From Paractinoplanes tereljensis (GTDB taxonomy: Bacteria; Actinomycetota; Actinomycetes; Mycobacteriales; Micromonosporaceae): a DNA stretch of 64,000 nt. A model generated the notes under the pieces. The model was given only the letters and a program-made list of their open reading frames with translations. It was not told where the DNA came from and made no database searches. The translations under genes and the position numbers were made by a program. Positions 17,676 through 25,570 of this stretch are shown here, piece after piece. Where the stretch lies: positions 248,001 through 312,000 of the forward strand of contig NZ_BOMY01000041.1 in the NCBI RefSeq assembly GCF_016862435.1, read 5' to 3'. Each line of letters opens with the position of its first letter. Position 1 is the first letter of the stretch.

Positions 17676-18284
17676 ATGATCCGCATTCTGCTCGTCGAAC
17701 CGATGAATCTGCTCCGTGGCGCCCTGACCGCGACGTTGTCCCTGGAGGAAGACCTCGAGGTGGTCGCCGACCTGGGCGTCCTCGACCAGGCCCTGGATAT
17801 GGCCCGCGCGGTGCCGCCGGACGTGGCCGTGGTCGACGTCGCGCTGCTGGCCGGCGACGGCCTGGCCACGCTCGCCCGGCTCACCGCCGAGCTGCCCGAT
17901 TGCGCCATCCTGGTGTTGGCCGGCCCGGACGAGCCGGGACTGCTCAACCGGGCCCTCGACCTGCGTGTCGACGGTGTGGTCGGCACCCAGGCGGCCCCGT
18001 GCGAGCTGGTCCGCGCCATCCGCCGGCTGGTCCGGGGCGAGCGGGTCATCGACGCGCAGCTGGCCGTCGCGATGGTGGCCGCGCCGCGCAGTCCATTGTC
18101 GCGGCGGGAGCTCAACGTGCTGAGCGTGGCCGCGTCCGGGGTCCCGTCCACCGAGGTGGCGGCCGAGCTGCACCTGAGCGACGGCACCGTGCGCAACTAC
18201 ATCTCGGCGATCCTCCGCAAGACCGGCGCCCGCAACCGCCTGGAGGCGGTCCGCCTGGCCGAGGGCGCCGGCTGGCTCCGATGA
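17676..18284 (+). CDS. Atypical NarL/LuxR-type response regulator
   Basis: 202 residues, ATG preceded by GGGAGG. Receiver-like domain (about 1-120) and an intact C-terminal LuxR helix-turn-helix (about 138-200: LSRRELNVLSVAASG, TEVAAELHLSDGTVRNYISAILRKTGARNR). The receiver keeps the phosphoacceptor-position Asp (VVVDVAL) but the acidic pocket near residue 8 reads EP instead of two acids, and the conserved Lys position reads V-G-T. Phosphorylation is therefore doubtful. No histidine kinase is adjacent. It probably acts as a ligand-controlled or constitutive DNA-binding regulator; the neighbouring Pro/Trp-repeat gene upstream may be a target. Confidence 0.8.
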   Translation: MIRILLVEPMNLLRGALTATLSLEEDLEVVADLGVLDQALDMARAVPPDVAVVDVALLAGDGLATLARLTAELPDCAILVLAGPDEPGLLNRALDLRVDGVVGTQAAPCELVRAIRRLVRGERVIDAQLAVAMVAAPRSPLSRRELNVLSVAASGVPSTEVAAELHLSDGTVRNYISAILRKTGARNRLEAVRLAEGAGWLR

Positions 18285-18382
18285 CGGCGACCCGAGCGGG
18301 CCGGCCGGCTGTGGAGACGGCGGCGCAGCCGCACCTGGCGGGGTGCGACTGCGCCGGCGTTACCGGTCAGAGCTGAGCGGGG

Positions 18383-18922
18383 TCAGAGCTGGCCGAGCAG
18401 AGCCAGGATCGCGTTGAGCAGTGCGGCCAGGCCGCCCGCGGTGGGGGTGCCGTCGAGCAGGTGGGTGATCGCGCACAGCAGGTTGCCGAGCAGGTTGCCG
18501 GCCGCCTGCACCGCGGTGATCACCAGGTGCACCTGGTTCAGGTCGACCACCAGGCCGAGCAGGTCGAGGTGCAGCGGCCCGAGGACCAGGTTCAGCACCT
18601 GGCACGTCACCGCGGCGATGGTCACCGGCATGCTGACGTCACGGGTGACGGTGCCGACGGGTGCGCCGGACGAGTCGCTCACCGTACCGGTAAGCACCCC
18701 GGTGGCCAGCAGATTTCCGTCCTGCGTGACGAACTTCGACGGCGTGAAGGTGCCGGCGAAGGAGCCGTTGTCGGCCGTGCCGGTGATCGGCGTGGCAAGC
18801 GCGGCCACCGGTGGCGCCGCCGCACTCGGGGCGGCACTCGCCGGTCCCGCGCCGGCGAAGCCGAGCCCCAGCGCCGCGATCAATGTTACGACGATCATCG
18901 TGATCCGTTGCCGATGTGTCAT
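18383..18922 (-). CDS. Small secreted protein, function unknown
   Basis: 179 residues with a clear Sec signal peptide (about 1-31, ending PASA-AP), an N-terminal beta-rich part (ITGTADNGSFAGTFTPSKF) and a hydrophobic C-terminal part with two cysteines (TCQVLNLVLG, NLLCAITHLL) that could form a disulfide. Similar short exported proteins are common in actinomycetes. No catalytic motif is visible. It lies downstream of the xylanase on the same strand, separated from it by a strong hairpin. Confidence 0.7.
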   Translation of the reverse strand: MTHRQRITMIVVTLIAALGLGFAGAGPASAAPSAAAPPVAALATPITGTADNGSFAGTFTPSKFVTQDGNLLATGVLTGTVSDSSGAPVGTVTRDVSMPVTIAAVTCQVLNLVLGPLHLDLLGLVVDLNQVHLVITAVQAAGNLLGNLLCAITHLLDGTPTAGGLAALLNAILALLGQL

Positions 18923-18945
18923 CGTTCCTCCTGCCGATAATGACC

Positions 18946-19003
18946 CTGGTTCGGGCTTCCGTGTTCATCGACAAGCCTCGTTGTCAACGGAAGCCCGAAC
19001 CAG
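18946..19003 (-). terminator. Long hairpin after the GH10 xylanase gene
   Basis: Perfect 17-bp arms (18946-18962 and 18987-19003; ctggttcgggcttccgt and its complement) around a 24-base loop, within which gacaa/ttgtc can pair again. It begins 46 bp after the xylanase stop and ends about 24 bp before the small secreted-protein start. A terminator for the xylanase transcript is most likely. Because it sits in the next gene's leader, an mRNA-stability or operator role is possible. Confidence 0.7.
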
Positions 19004-19048
19004 TGAGTGCAGTCAGCGGGATCGCTGACAATAGTCATGTTTCATCGG

Positions 19049-20500
19049 TCAGTTGAGGGCGAACCGCTGGTTGCTCTGCCCGCTGCAGTCGTAGATCTGG
19101 ACCTGCTGGCCGTTGCCGGTGCCCCAGACGTCGAGGCAGCGTCCGGACTGGACACCGGTGATGGTGCCGTTGGAGTTGACGTTCCACTGCTGGTTGGCCT
19201 GGCCGTTGCAGCTGTAGATCTGCACGGCCGAGCCGTTGCCGGAGCCGGCCGCGTCCAGGCACCGGCTGCCGTACACGGTCAGCTGCTTGCTGGAGGTCAG
19301 CGTCCAGGCCTGGTTGCTCTGGCCGTTGCAGTCGTAGAGCTGGACCCGGGTGCCGTTGCTGGTCGACGAGTTGGGCACGTCGACGCACCGGCCGGACTGG
19401 GCGCCGACGATCCGGCCGCCGCCACCCGGCGAGACCGTCGGGGACGGCGTCGGCGAGGTGGTGGTGCCGGGCGAGGTCGGCGACGTCGTCGGGTTGGGCG
19501 AGGCAGAGTTGAGGGCGTTGAGCACCGAGGTGTACGCCGCCTTCTTGTTGCCGCTGTTGTCGAACAGCAGCGGGCTCTCGCTGGAGCGCCAGGAGTCGCT
19601 GTCCCGGACGCCCCAGACCGTGATGCCGATGCAGCGGGGCACGTTGATGCATGCCTGGGTGAGCCCGGCGTACTGCGAGGTCGACGCGTTCGTGACGTCC
19701 ACCTCGGTCAGGGCCACGTCCACCCCCAGCGCGGCGAAGCTGGACAACGTGGTCTGGAAGTTGCCCGGCAGCGAACTGCCGCCGGTGAAGTGGGTCTGCA
19801 GCCCGACGCAGTCGATCGGGACACCGCGGGACTTGAAGTCCCGGATCATGTTGTAGACGCCCTGCGTCTTGCCGTACGACCAATTTTCGATGTTGTAGTC
19901 GTTGTAGCAGAGCTTGACCGACGGGTCGGCACTGCGCGCGGTGCGGAACGCCACCTCGATCCAGTCGTTGCCGGTGCCCTGCAGGTTGGACGACCGGCGG
20001 CTGCCGTCCTCGTTGAAGGCCTCGTTGACGACGTCCCAGGCGGCGAGCTTGCCCTTGTAGTGGGCCATCACGCCGTTGATGTGATCGATCATCGCCTGGC
20101 GCAGGCTGCTGCCGCTGAGGCTCTGCATCCAGCCCGGCTGCTGCGAGTGCCACGCGAGGGTGTGCCCGCGGACCTTCAGGCCCCGCTGGGTCGCCCAGTT
20201 GTAGATCTGGTCGCCCGAGCTGAAGCTGAACTGACCGCGGTTCGGCTCGGTGGCGTCCGGCTTCATCTCGTTCTCGGCGGTGACCATGTCGAACTCACGA
20301 CCGGCGATGGTGGAGTAGGTCGAATCACCGAGCCGGCTGGCGGCGACCGCGGTGCCGAAGTACCGGCCCGACTGGGCGGCCGCCGCACCGAGCGTGCCGG
20401 CCGCGGCGTTCGCATCCGGCGTCACCATGATCACGCCGAACGCCGCGGCCGCGGCCACGGCGCCGGCGAGCAGCAGCCGGGCTGGGGTTCTGGTTGCCAC
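19049..20500 (-). CDS. Secreted GH10 endo-1,4-beta-xylanase with C-terminal CBM13
   Basis: 483 residues. I choose the GTG at 20500 because AAAGGAGG lies five bases before it; the ATG at 20518 is inside that Shine-Dalgarno region. Signal peptide to about residue 32 (TPDANA-AAG). The GH10 barrel (about 35-335) shows the acid/base Glu in WDVVNEAF and the nucleophile Glu in ALTEVDV, plus HTLAWHSQQP. A Ser/Thr/Pro linker (TTSPTPSP) leads to a three-fold ricin/CBM13 lectin (about 365-483) with QLYDCNGQ, QIYSCNGQ and QIYDCSGQ repeats. It cleaves internal xylan bonds outside the cell, the lectin holding the enzyme on substrate. It lies divergent to the clan GH-A gene over a 574-bp regulatory region. 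Confidence 0.95.
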   Translation of the reverse strand: MATRTPARLLLAGAVAAAAAFGVIMVTPDANAAAGTLGAAAAQSGRYFGTAVAASRLGDSTYSTIAGREFDMVTAENEMKPDATEPNRGQFSFSSGDQIYNWATQRGLKVRGHTLAWHSQQPGWMQSLSGSSLRQAMIDHINGVMAHYKGKLAAWDVVNEAFNEDGSRRSSNLQGTGNDWIEVAFRTARSADPSVKLCYNDYNIENWSYGKTQGVYNMIRDFKSRGVPIDCVGLQTHFTGGSSLPGNFQTTLSSFAALGVDVALTEVDVTNASTSQYAGLTQACINVPRCIGITVWGVRDSDSWRSSESPLLFDNSGNKKAAYTSVLNALNSASPNPTTSPTSPGTTTSPTPSPTVSPGGGGRIVGAQSGRCVDVPNSSTSNGTRVQLYDCNGQSNQAWTLTSSKQLTVYGSRCLDAAGSGNGSAVQIYSCNGQANQQWNVNSNGTITGVQSGRCLDVWGTGNGQQVQIYDCSGQSNQRFALN

Positions 20501-21074
20501 GAAGGCCTCCTTTTCCATTCCGGATCCGGTGGCCGGGCATCGAATGCGCGCTGCGGGAAGCGACCGCCGAGCGCCAGGGGATCGATGGACGGCATTATCC
20601 GAACCGAATAGGGACGGGTGTCAATATGGGAGCCATGCTGGCACGGTAACAACAACGAAACAAGAGTTTCCGGAGAACTTCCGGAAGGTATCAACGGCCT
20701 GAATCCGGATAAATACGCTGCTTAACGGCGTTTTTCGAGAACCAGGGGCGATCGCTGCCATCCGAAGCACGGTCGAGGCTCCGAAACTTCCGGAGCCTCT
20801 GGTGGAAGTGTCACAAGAATTCCACCAGTCACTTAAAAGGTGTTATGACGAAGCCTGCGCGGTAGTCGTACGCATTCTTCTCTTTGAATGCATTGCTTTT
20901 CTCGGCAAGCACCCGAAACACGCCCGCACTCCCCCGGCTGCCGACAACAACTTTTCAGTGACCACTTAGGAAAAGGTTTTCCTATGGCGTCAATGTCTCC
21001 CCTACCAGGTCACAAGCGCGATCGTTATCGTCGCGGAAAAGGTTTTCCCATCCACCGAAGGGAACACACCGCGC
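20501..21074. promoter_or_regulatory. 574-bp divergent control region between xylanase and clan GH-A genes
   Basis: No gene is seen. For the xylanase, a TTGACA (minus strand, 20619-20624) and GATAAT (20594-20599) are spaced 19 bp. Upstream of it lie repeated TCCGGA cores (TTCCGGA at 20668-20674, 20679-20685 and 20788-20794; ATCCGGAT at 20703-20710) and GAAAC-4-GTTTC (20657-20670), which resembles the GAAAC/GTTTC inverted elements reported upstream of Streptomyces xylan genes. A perfect 9-bp hairpin lies at 20775-20799. Near the GH-A gene, GGAAAAGGTTTTCC occurs twice (20969-20982, 21035-21048). Confidence 0.55.
20969..21048 (+). promoter_or_regulatory. Pair of identical 14-bp inverted repeats before the clan GH-A gene
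   Basis: GGAAAAGGTTTTCC (arms ggaaaa/ttttcc, 2-bp centre) at 20969-20982 and again at 21035-21048, 66 bp apart and so near-integral in helical turns. The second ends 26 bp before the ATG at 21075. Such paired operators allow looping by a dimeric repressor; the regulator is unknown. Confidence 0.55.
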
Positions 21075-22778
21075 ATGTCCCCCACCATTCGTCGCGCGAT
21101 CGCCGCGGCCACGGCCGGACTGTTCCTCACCGGCCTGGCCGCGGCGCCCGCGGCCGCGGCCCCCACCGCGAACACCCTGACCGTCAACGCCGGCCAGGCA
21201 CTGCGACCGGTCACGCACGTGGCGACCGGGAGCCTCTACGGCCTCGCGAACGCTTCGCAGCCGACGGTCGCGCTGGCCCAGGCGATCAAGCCGAACACCT
21301 TCGTCCAGATGCCGGCCGGCGGCCGCCAGCAGCCGACCGGGGACATCTCGGTGGTCGCGCCGACGGCGGTCGCGGTGGGCGCGAAGATGGTCAACCGGCT
21401 CTCCGACTACTACCCGGGCTGGCCGTACCAGTTCAGCTGGAGCACCTGGACGCCGTTCATCACCTCGCAGATCAACACGATGAAGGCGTCGTCCTACTAC
21501 AACAGCATCTCCGCGTACGAGCTGTGGAACGAGTCCGACAACACCTGGAACAACGCCAACGGCACCTACGAGTCGTTCTGGACCACCACGTTCCGCCAGG
21601 TCCGCTCGCTCGACGCGAACAAGCCGATCCAGGGCCCTAGCTTCTCCGACAACATCGGCGACATGGAGAACTTCCTGCGCAACGCGGTCGCCACCAACAC
21701 GGTGCCGGACGTTCTGGCCTGGCACGAACTGTCCAGCCCGTCGAAGATCGCCGGAGACGTGGCGAAGGTCCAGGCGCTCGAGGACCAGCTCGGCATCGCC
21801 CGCCGCCCGATCGCCATCGAGGAGTACGCCTCGCCGAGCGAGGTGGGCCTGCCCGGCCCGCTGGTCAGTTACGTCGCGAAGTTCGAACGACTCGGGATCC
21901 GCGACGCCGAGCTGGCCTTCTGGAACCAGTCCGGTGCGCTCGGCGACCTGCTCACCGGCCGGGGCGGCAGCCCGAACGCCGCCTACTGGATGTACACCTG
22001 GTACGCGGCCATGAGCGGCACCATGGTCACCACCACCCCACCGGCCCAGACCGGCATCGACGGTTTCGCGGCCGTGCCGTCCGGCCAGAACCTGGTCAGC
22101 GTTGTCGCCGGCAACTGCTCCGGGTCGTGCGCGGTCACCGTGAACGGGCTCAACCTCGGCACCACCGTGACCGTCAAGGTCGAGCAGACCGTCTCGCTGG
22201 GCCGCACCGTCGCCTCGTCCGGCCCGAGCACGATATCGACCTCGGTCTACACGCCGGTTAACGGCACGATCACGGTGCCGATCACGATGGCTACCAACAA
22301 CGCCTACCGGGTCACCATCACCCCGGGAAGCGGCGGAGGCTCGAGTACCGACCTGTCCGGTACCTACCGGATCACCAACGCCAACAGCGGCCTGCCCCTG
22401 GCCACCCGCAATGCCGGAACGGCGTGGGGCACCGCCGCGGTGCAGGAGACGGCCGGCGGCAGCACGTCCCAGATCTGGACGCTGGCCTCGGCCGGCAACG
22501 GCCAATACAAGATCGTCAACCAGCTCAGCGGTCTCGTGCTCGGCATCCAGAACGCCTCGACCAGCGCGGGCGCGAGTGCGCTGGTCTGGGGCGACACCGG
22601 CACCGCCGACCACCTCTGGACCGCCACTCCGGACGGTTCCGGCCGCTACAAGATCTGGAACGTCAACAGCGGGCTGCTGCTCGGCGTCACCACCATGAGC
22701 ACCGCCTCCGGCGCACAGGTGCTGCAGTGGGGCGACACCGGCACGGCCGACCATCTCTGGACCCTGACCAGGGTCTGA
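21075..22778 (+). CDS. Secreted clan GH-A glycoside hydrolase with ricin-type lectin domain
   Basis: 567 residues. Signal peptide about 1-32 (AAAPAAAA). The barrel (about 40-350) shows a putative acid/base Glu in AYELWNESDNTWNN and nucleophile Glu in RPIAIEEYASPSE, in the order and spacing of clan GH-A enzymes such as GH39/GH79-like proteins. An Ig-like beta domain (about 350-420) follows, then a three-fold ricin B trefoil (about 430-567; NQLSGLVLGIQNAS, VNSGLLLGVTTMS). I cannot fix the GH family or substrate. Its neighbours (xylanase, esterase, GH62) argue for a hemicellulose side-chain or oligosaccharide substrate. Confidence 0.8.
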   Translation: MSPTIRRAIAAATAGLFLTGLAAAPAAAAPTANTLTVNAGQALRPVTHVATGSLYGLANASQPTVALAQAIKPNTFVQMPAGGRQQPTGDISVVAPTAVAVGAKMVNRLSDYYPGWPYQFSWSTWTPFITSQINTMKASSYYNSISAYELWNESDNTWNNANGTYESFWTTTFRQVRSLDANKPIQGPSFSDNIGDMENFLRNAVATNTVPDVLAWHELSSPSKIAGDVAKVQALEDQLGIARRPIAIEEYASPSEVGLPGPLVSYVAKFERLGIRDAELAFWNQSGALGDLLTGRGGSPNAAYWMYTWYAAMSGTMVTTTPPAQTGIDGFAAVPSGQNLVSVVAGNCSGSCAVTVNGLNLGTTVTVKVEQTVSLGRTVASSGPSTISTSVYTPVNGTITVPITMATNNAYRVTITPGSGGGSSTDLSGTYRITNANSGLPLATRNAGTAWGTAAVQETAGGSTSQIWTLASAGNGQYKIVNQLSGLVLGIQNASTSAGASALVWGDTGTADHLWTATPDGSGRYKIWNVNSGLLLGVTTMSTASGAQVLQWGDTGTADHLWTLTRV

Positions 22779-23008
22779 TCACTTCGGGCCGGGCGGCTTG
22801 GGTGCCTTCGCCGGCGGCTTGCCGGCGGGCGGAGCCGGCTTCGGCTTCGCCGCCGGGCCGGTACTTTTCCGGGCCACCGAGGCGGTTCGTACCTTGGTCC
22901 TGGTCGTGGAGGCCGAGACAACCGGCGCCGGCGCGAGGGATGGTCCGGCCCGCGGTCAGTTGTCCGTCCTCCGCGCCGAACCCGGTCCTCCGCGAACGAG
23001 GGCGAAAC

Positions 23009-23935
23009 CTACCGGCCCAGACCGGCCGCCAGATCGGCGACGGTGTGCGCCCGGATCTCGGAGCCGTCGCCATGGCGGTTGGCCACCGCGCGTACATGTT
23101 CCTCGGCGACGTCGGCCAGTCCGTCGTAGACGGAGGTGAACAGCTCCCGGGCCGGCTCCCGCAGCCAGCCCCGCGGCAGCAGCCGGATGGGCAGGTGCGG
23201 GTCGAGAACGGGCAGGCGACGGTAGGTGTCCATGACCTCGGTGCGGGCGCGGACCGCCTCGGCGCCGGTCAGCGTCCGGGGCAGTGCCGGTCGCCAGCGC
23301 TCGATGAACGACTCGTAGTGCCGCGCGATCTGCCCGGTGTCCCACGCGTCGAGCGGATTCCGCCGGATCGCCGCGTCGATCTCGACGTGCCGGGCGCGGA
23401 AGACGGTGAGGGTGCCGAGGGTCAGTTCGGCGAGCCGCGCCCTGGTCTTCTCGCCGAGGTCGTGCGGGGAGATCCACAACCCGTCGTACAGCGGCGCGTA
23501 GCCCAACCACCGGAGCTGGTCCCGCAGCCCACGCCGGAGGCTGCCCTCCTGCTGCGGCAGCGAGAAAGCGATGAGCGTCCACTGCTCCTCCCACGGCGGC
23601 GCACCGGCGGCCCCGGCGATCGCACTCCCGCCGATGGCCAGGAACGTGCCGGCCGCCGCGGTCAGGCGGTAGGAACTACGCCGCCCCTGACGATGCCCTT
23701 CGAGCACACCGCGGCGGGCCAGGCGGCTGATCGCCGTTCGGGCGCCGGCCGGGCTGACCCCGGACTCGGTCAGCAGCGCGACGATCGCGGCGGTCGGCAG
23801 CCACGCCCGGGTGCGCAGCGTGTAGTCCGCCATCAGGGTCACAGCCAGGCCCTGCGGCGAGTTGCCGGCCTGCCGCCGGGGAAGCCGAACGGAAACATCG
23901 GGAAAAATCTCATCGATGTCGTACGGGCTGGTCAC
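23009..23935 (-). CDS. PaaX-family transcriptional regulator
   Basis: 308 residues from the GTG at 23935, though an ATG at 23979 is possible. An N-terminal winged helix (LRTRAWLPTAAIVALLTESGVSPAGARTAISRLARRGVL) precedes the PaaX central segment (WTLIAFSLPQQEGSLRRGLRDQL, LGYAPLYDGLWISPHD) and the C-terminal HYESFIERWRP / DTYRRLPVLDPHLP region. PaaX repressors bind phenylacetyl-CoA or other aryl-CoA thioesters. The gene is divergent to a CE1-type esterase that could release ferulate, so an aromatic-acid-derived signal is plausible. The promoter region holds ATCGA-6-TCGAT (23969-23984), a likely autoregulatory site. Confidence 0.85.
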   Translation of the reverse strand: MTSPYDIDEIFPDVSVRLPRRQAGNSPQGLAVTLMADYTLRTRAWLPTAAIVALLTESGVSPAGARTAISRLARRGVLEGHRQGRRSSYRLTAAAGTFLAIGGSAIAGAAGAPPWEEQWTLIAFSLPQQEGSLRRGLRDQLRWLGYAPLYDGLWISPHDLGEKTRARLAELTLGTLTVFRARHVEIDAAIRRNPLDAWDTGQIARHYESFIERWRPALPRTLTGAEAVRARTEVMDTYRRLPVLDPHLPIRLLPRGWLREPARELFTSVYDGLADVAEEHVRAVANRHGDGSEIRAHTVADLAAGLGR

Positions 23936-23956
23936 GGCGACGACTCTACGGCGCCA

Positions 23957-24015
23957 GTCGACTCTTTGATCGACGTACATCGATTGACAGTTTTTGGTCC
24001 GGGGTGAAAGCTTTC
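23957..24015. promoter_or_regulatory. Divergent PaaX / esterase promoter with palindromes
   Basis: Three TCGA cores (23958, 23970, 23980) form nested inverted repeats, including ATCGA-6-TCGAT at 23969-23984. TTGACA at 23984-23989 is a candidate -35 towards the esterase. GAAAGCTTTC (24006-24015) is a perfect palindrome of the GAAAnTTTC type seen before xylan genes. PaaX and a xylan regulator could both act here. Confidence 0.45.
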
Positions 24016-24137
24016 TGTCACACGACGGTGTGGACCGGTTCCGCACGACGCCTCTCTCGGCGCACCCACGCGTGCCTACCCCCTCCCCACCTGCCACCAC
24101 GCACCGCGTCCACCGCGCGGAACGAAGGAGACAGGGA

Positions 24138-25427
24138 ATGAGAATCAGACGGAAGCTCCTGCTCGCCGCGGCCACCTCGCTGGCCGTCGCCGGGCTGGCA
24201 GTGCCGGCCGCCCAACCCGCGTTCGCCGCCTCGCTGACCGAGGTGACAAGCTTCGGCGACAACCCCGGCGGCATGCGGATGCACATCTACGTCCCCGACG
24301 CGCGACCGGCCGCCCCGGCCATCGTGGTCGCCATGCACGGCTGCGGCGGCTCCGGCCCGGGGTTCTACTCCGGCAGCGAGTTCGCCGCGCTGGCCGACCG
24401 GTACGGCTTCCTGGTCATCTACCCCAGCGCGACCCAGCAGGCCGGCTTCGGCAACTGCTTCGACACCTGGTCGGACGCCGCCAAACGCCGGGGCGGCGGC
24501 AGCGATCCGGTGTCGATCGTCTCGATGGTCAGTTACGCCGAGCGGCAGTACGGCGGCGACCCCAACCGGGTGTATGCCACCGGCAGTTCCTCGGGCGGAA
24601 TGATGACCAACGAGATGCTCGCCCTCTATCCGGACGTGTTCAGGGCCGGCGCCGCCTTCATGGGCGTGCCGTTCAACTGCTTCGCCGGCGCCGCCGACTA
24701 CCCGCCGGGCACCAGCAAGTGCACCGGCGGCAGCATGAACCGCACGCCGCAGCAGTGGGGTGACGCGGTGCGGCAGGCCTATCCGGGCTACGCCGGCCCG
24801 CGCCCGCGGATCCAGCTGTGGCACGGCACGGCCGACACCCTGGTGCCGTACTCGTTGCTGCAGGAGGAGATCGAGCAGTGGACCGACGTGTTCGGGGTGA
24901 GCCAGACACCGACGTCGAGTGACACGCCGCAGTCCGGCTGGAACCGCCGCCGCTTCGGCGACAGCATCGAGGCGTACAGCATCCAGGGCGCCGGGCACAG
25001 CCTGCCGAGCTCCGGGATGGCCGCGCAGGCGATCGCCTTCTTCGGCCTCACCGGCGGCACTACCACGCCGCCGACCACGCCACCCACGACCCCGCCGACC
25101 ACTCCGCCGGCTTCGGGTGGGTGCCGGGTGACGGCCGCGGTCAACGCCTGGAACACCGGCCTGACCGAGAACCTCACCATCACCAGTACGGCCGCCGTCA
25201 ACGGCTGGTCCCTGGCCTTCACCCTGCCGGCCGGGCAGACCATCACCTCCGGCTGGAACGCCACCTATTCACCGTCCACCGGCCAGGTCACCGCCCGGAA
25301 CGCGAGCTACAACGGCGCGATCCCGGCCGGCGGCTCGGTCACCGTCGGCTTCCAGGCCACGCACACCGGCAACAGCGCCGCGGCCGGCGCGTTCACGCTC
25401 AACGGCAGCACCTGCACGACCGCCTGA
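24138..25427 (+). CDS. Secreted CE1-type feruloyl/acetyl-xylan esterase with CBM2
   Basis: 429 residues, ATG preceded by GAAGGAG. Signal peptide about 1-31 (AQPAFA-AS). Esterase domain (about 35-310) of the PHB-depolymerase/feruloyl-esterase type: oxyanion region AMHGCGGSGPG, nucleophile Ser in ATGSSSGGMM, Asp near HGTADTLVP and His in IQGAGHSLPS. A TTPPTTPP linker joins a cellulose/xylan-binding CBM2 (about 330-429) with paired cysteines (GGCRVTAAV ... NGSTCTTA) and the surface residues NAWNTG, NGWSLAF, SGWNATY. It should remove ester-linked ferulate or acetate from arabinoxylan outside the cell, helping the GH10 and GH62 enzymes. Confidence 0.9.
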   Translation: MRIRRKLLLAAATSLAVAGLAVPAAQPAFAASLTEVTSFGDNPGGMRMHIYVPDARPAAPAIVVAMHGCGGSGPGFYSGSEFAALADRYGFLVIYPSATQQAGFGNCFDTWSDAAKRRGGGSDPVSIVSMVSYAERQYGGDPNRVYATGSSSGGMMTNEMLALYPDVFRAGAAFMGVPFNCFAGAADYPPGTSKCTGGSMNRTPQQWGDAVRQAYPGYAGPRPRIQLWHGTADTLVPYSLLQEEIEQWTDVFGVSQTPTSSDTPQSGWNRRRFGDSIEAYSIQGAGHSLPSSGMAAQAIAFFGLTGGTTTPPTTPPTTPPTTPPASGGCRVTAAVNAWNTGLTENLTITSTAAVNGWSLAFTLPAGQTITSGWNATYSPSTGQVTARNASYNGAIPAGGSVTVGFQATHTGNSAAAGAFTLNGSTCTTA

Positions 25428-25435
25428 CGGAGGGA

Positions 25436-25469
25436 AGGGGTGCCGCCGTCGTCCGCCGGCGGCACCCCT
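25436..25469 (+). terminator. Terminator hairpin after the esterase gene
   Basis: Perfect 13-bp stem (aggggtgccgccg / cggcggcacccct) with an 8-base loop, nine bases after the stop. The convergent sugar-permease gene ends at 25571, so it may serve both strands. Confidence 0.85.
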
Positions 25470-25570
25470 CATCCCCGCGCGCACCGTCCTCATCCGTCTA
25501 CGCGCAGGTCATAACCGCGTACCCGCCGGCCCCGGGGAGTCGGGCCGGAGAGCAACATCCCGAGAAACCG

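Noticed and set aside
20888..21640. Plus-strand frame reading through the GH-A upstream region
   Set aside because: Contains both operator repeats and runs into the GH-A gene in another frame; Arg/His-rich, no domain.
22782..22955. Minus-strand Pro/Lys-rich frame (ending KPPAKAPKPPGPK) after the PaaX gene
   Set aside because: Looks like a real protein tail but has no proper start, and a stop separates it from PaaX; possibly a remnant or chance composition.
23984..24012. Strong promoter for the esterase at TTGACA
   Set aside because: No convincing -10 hexamer 16-19 bp downstream (AAAGCT at best); kept only as a candidate -35.
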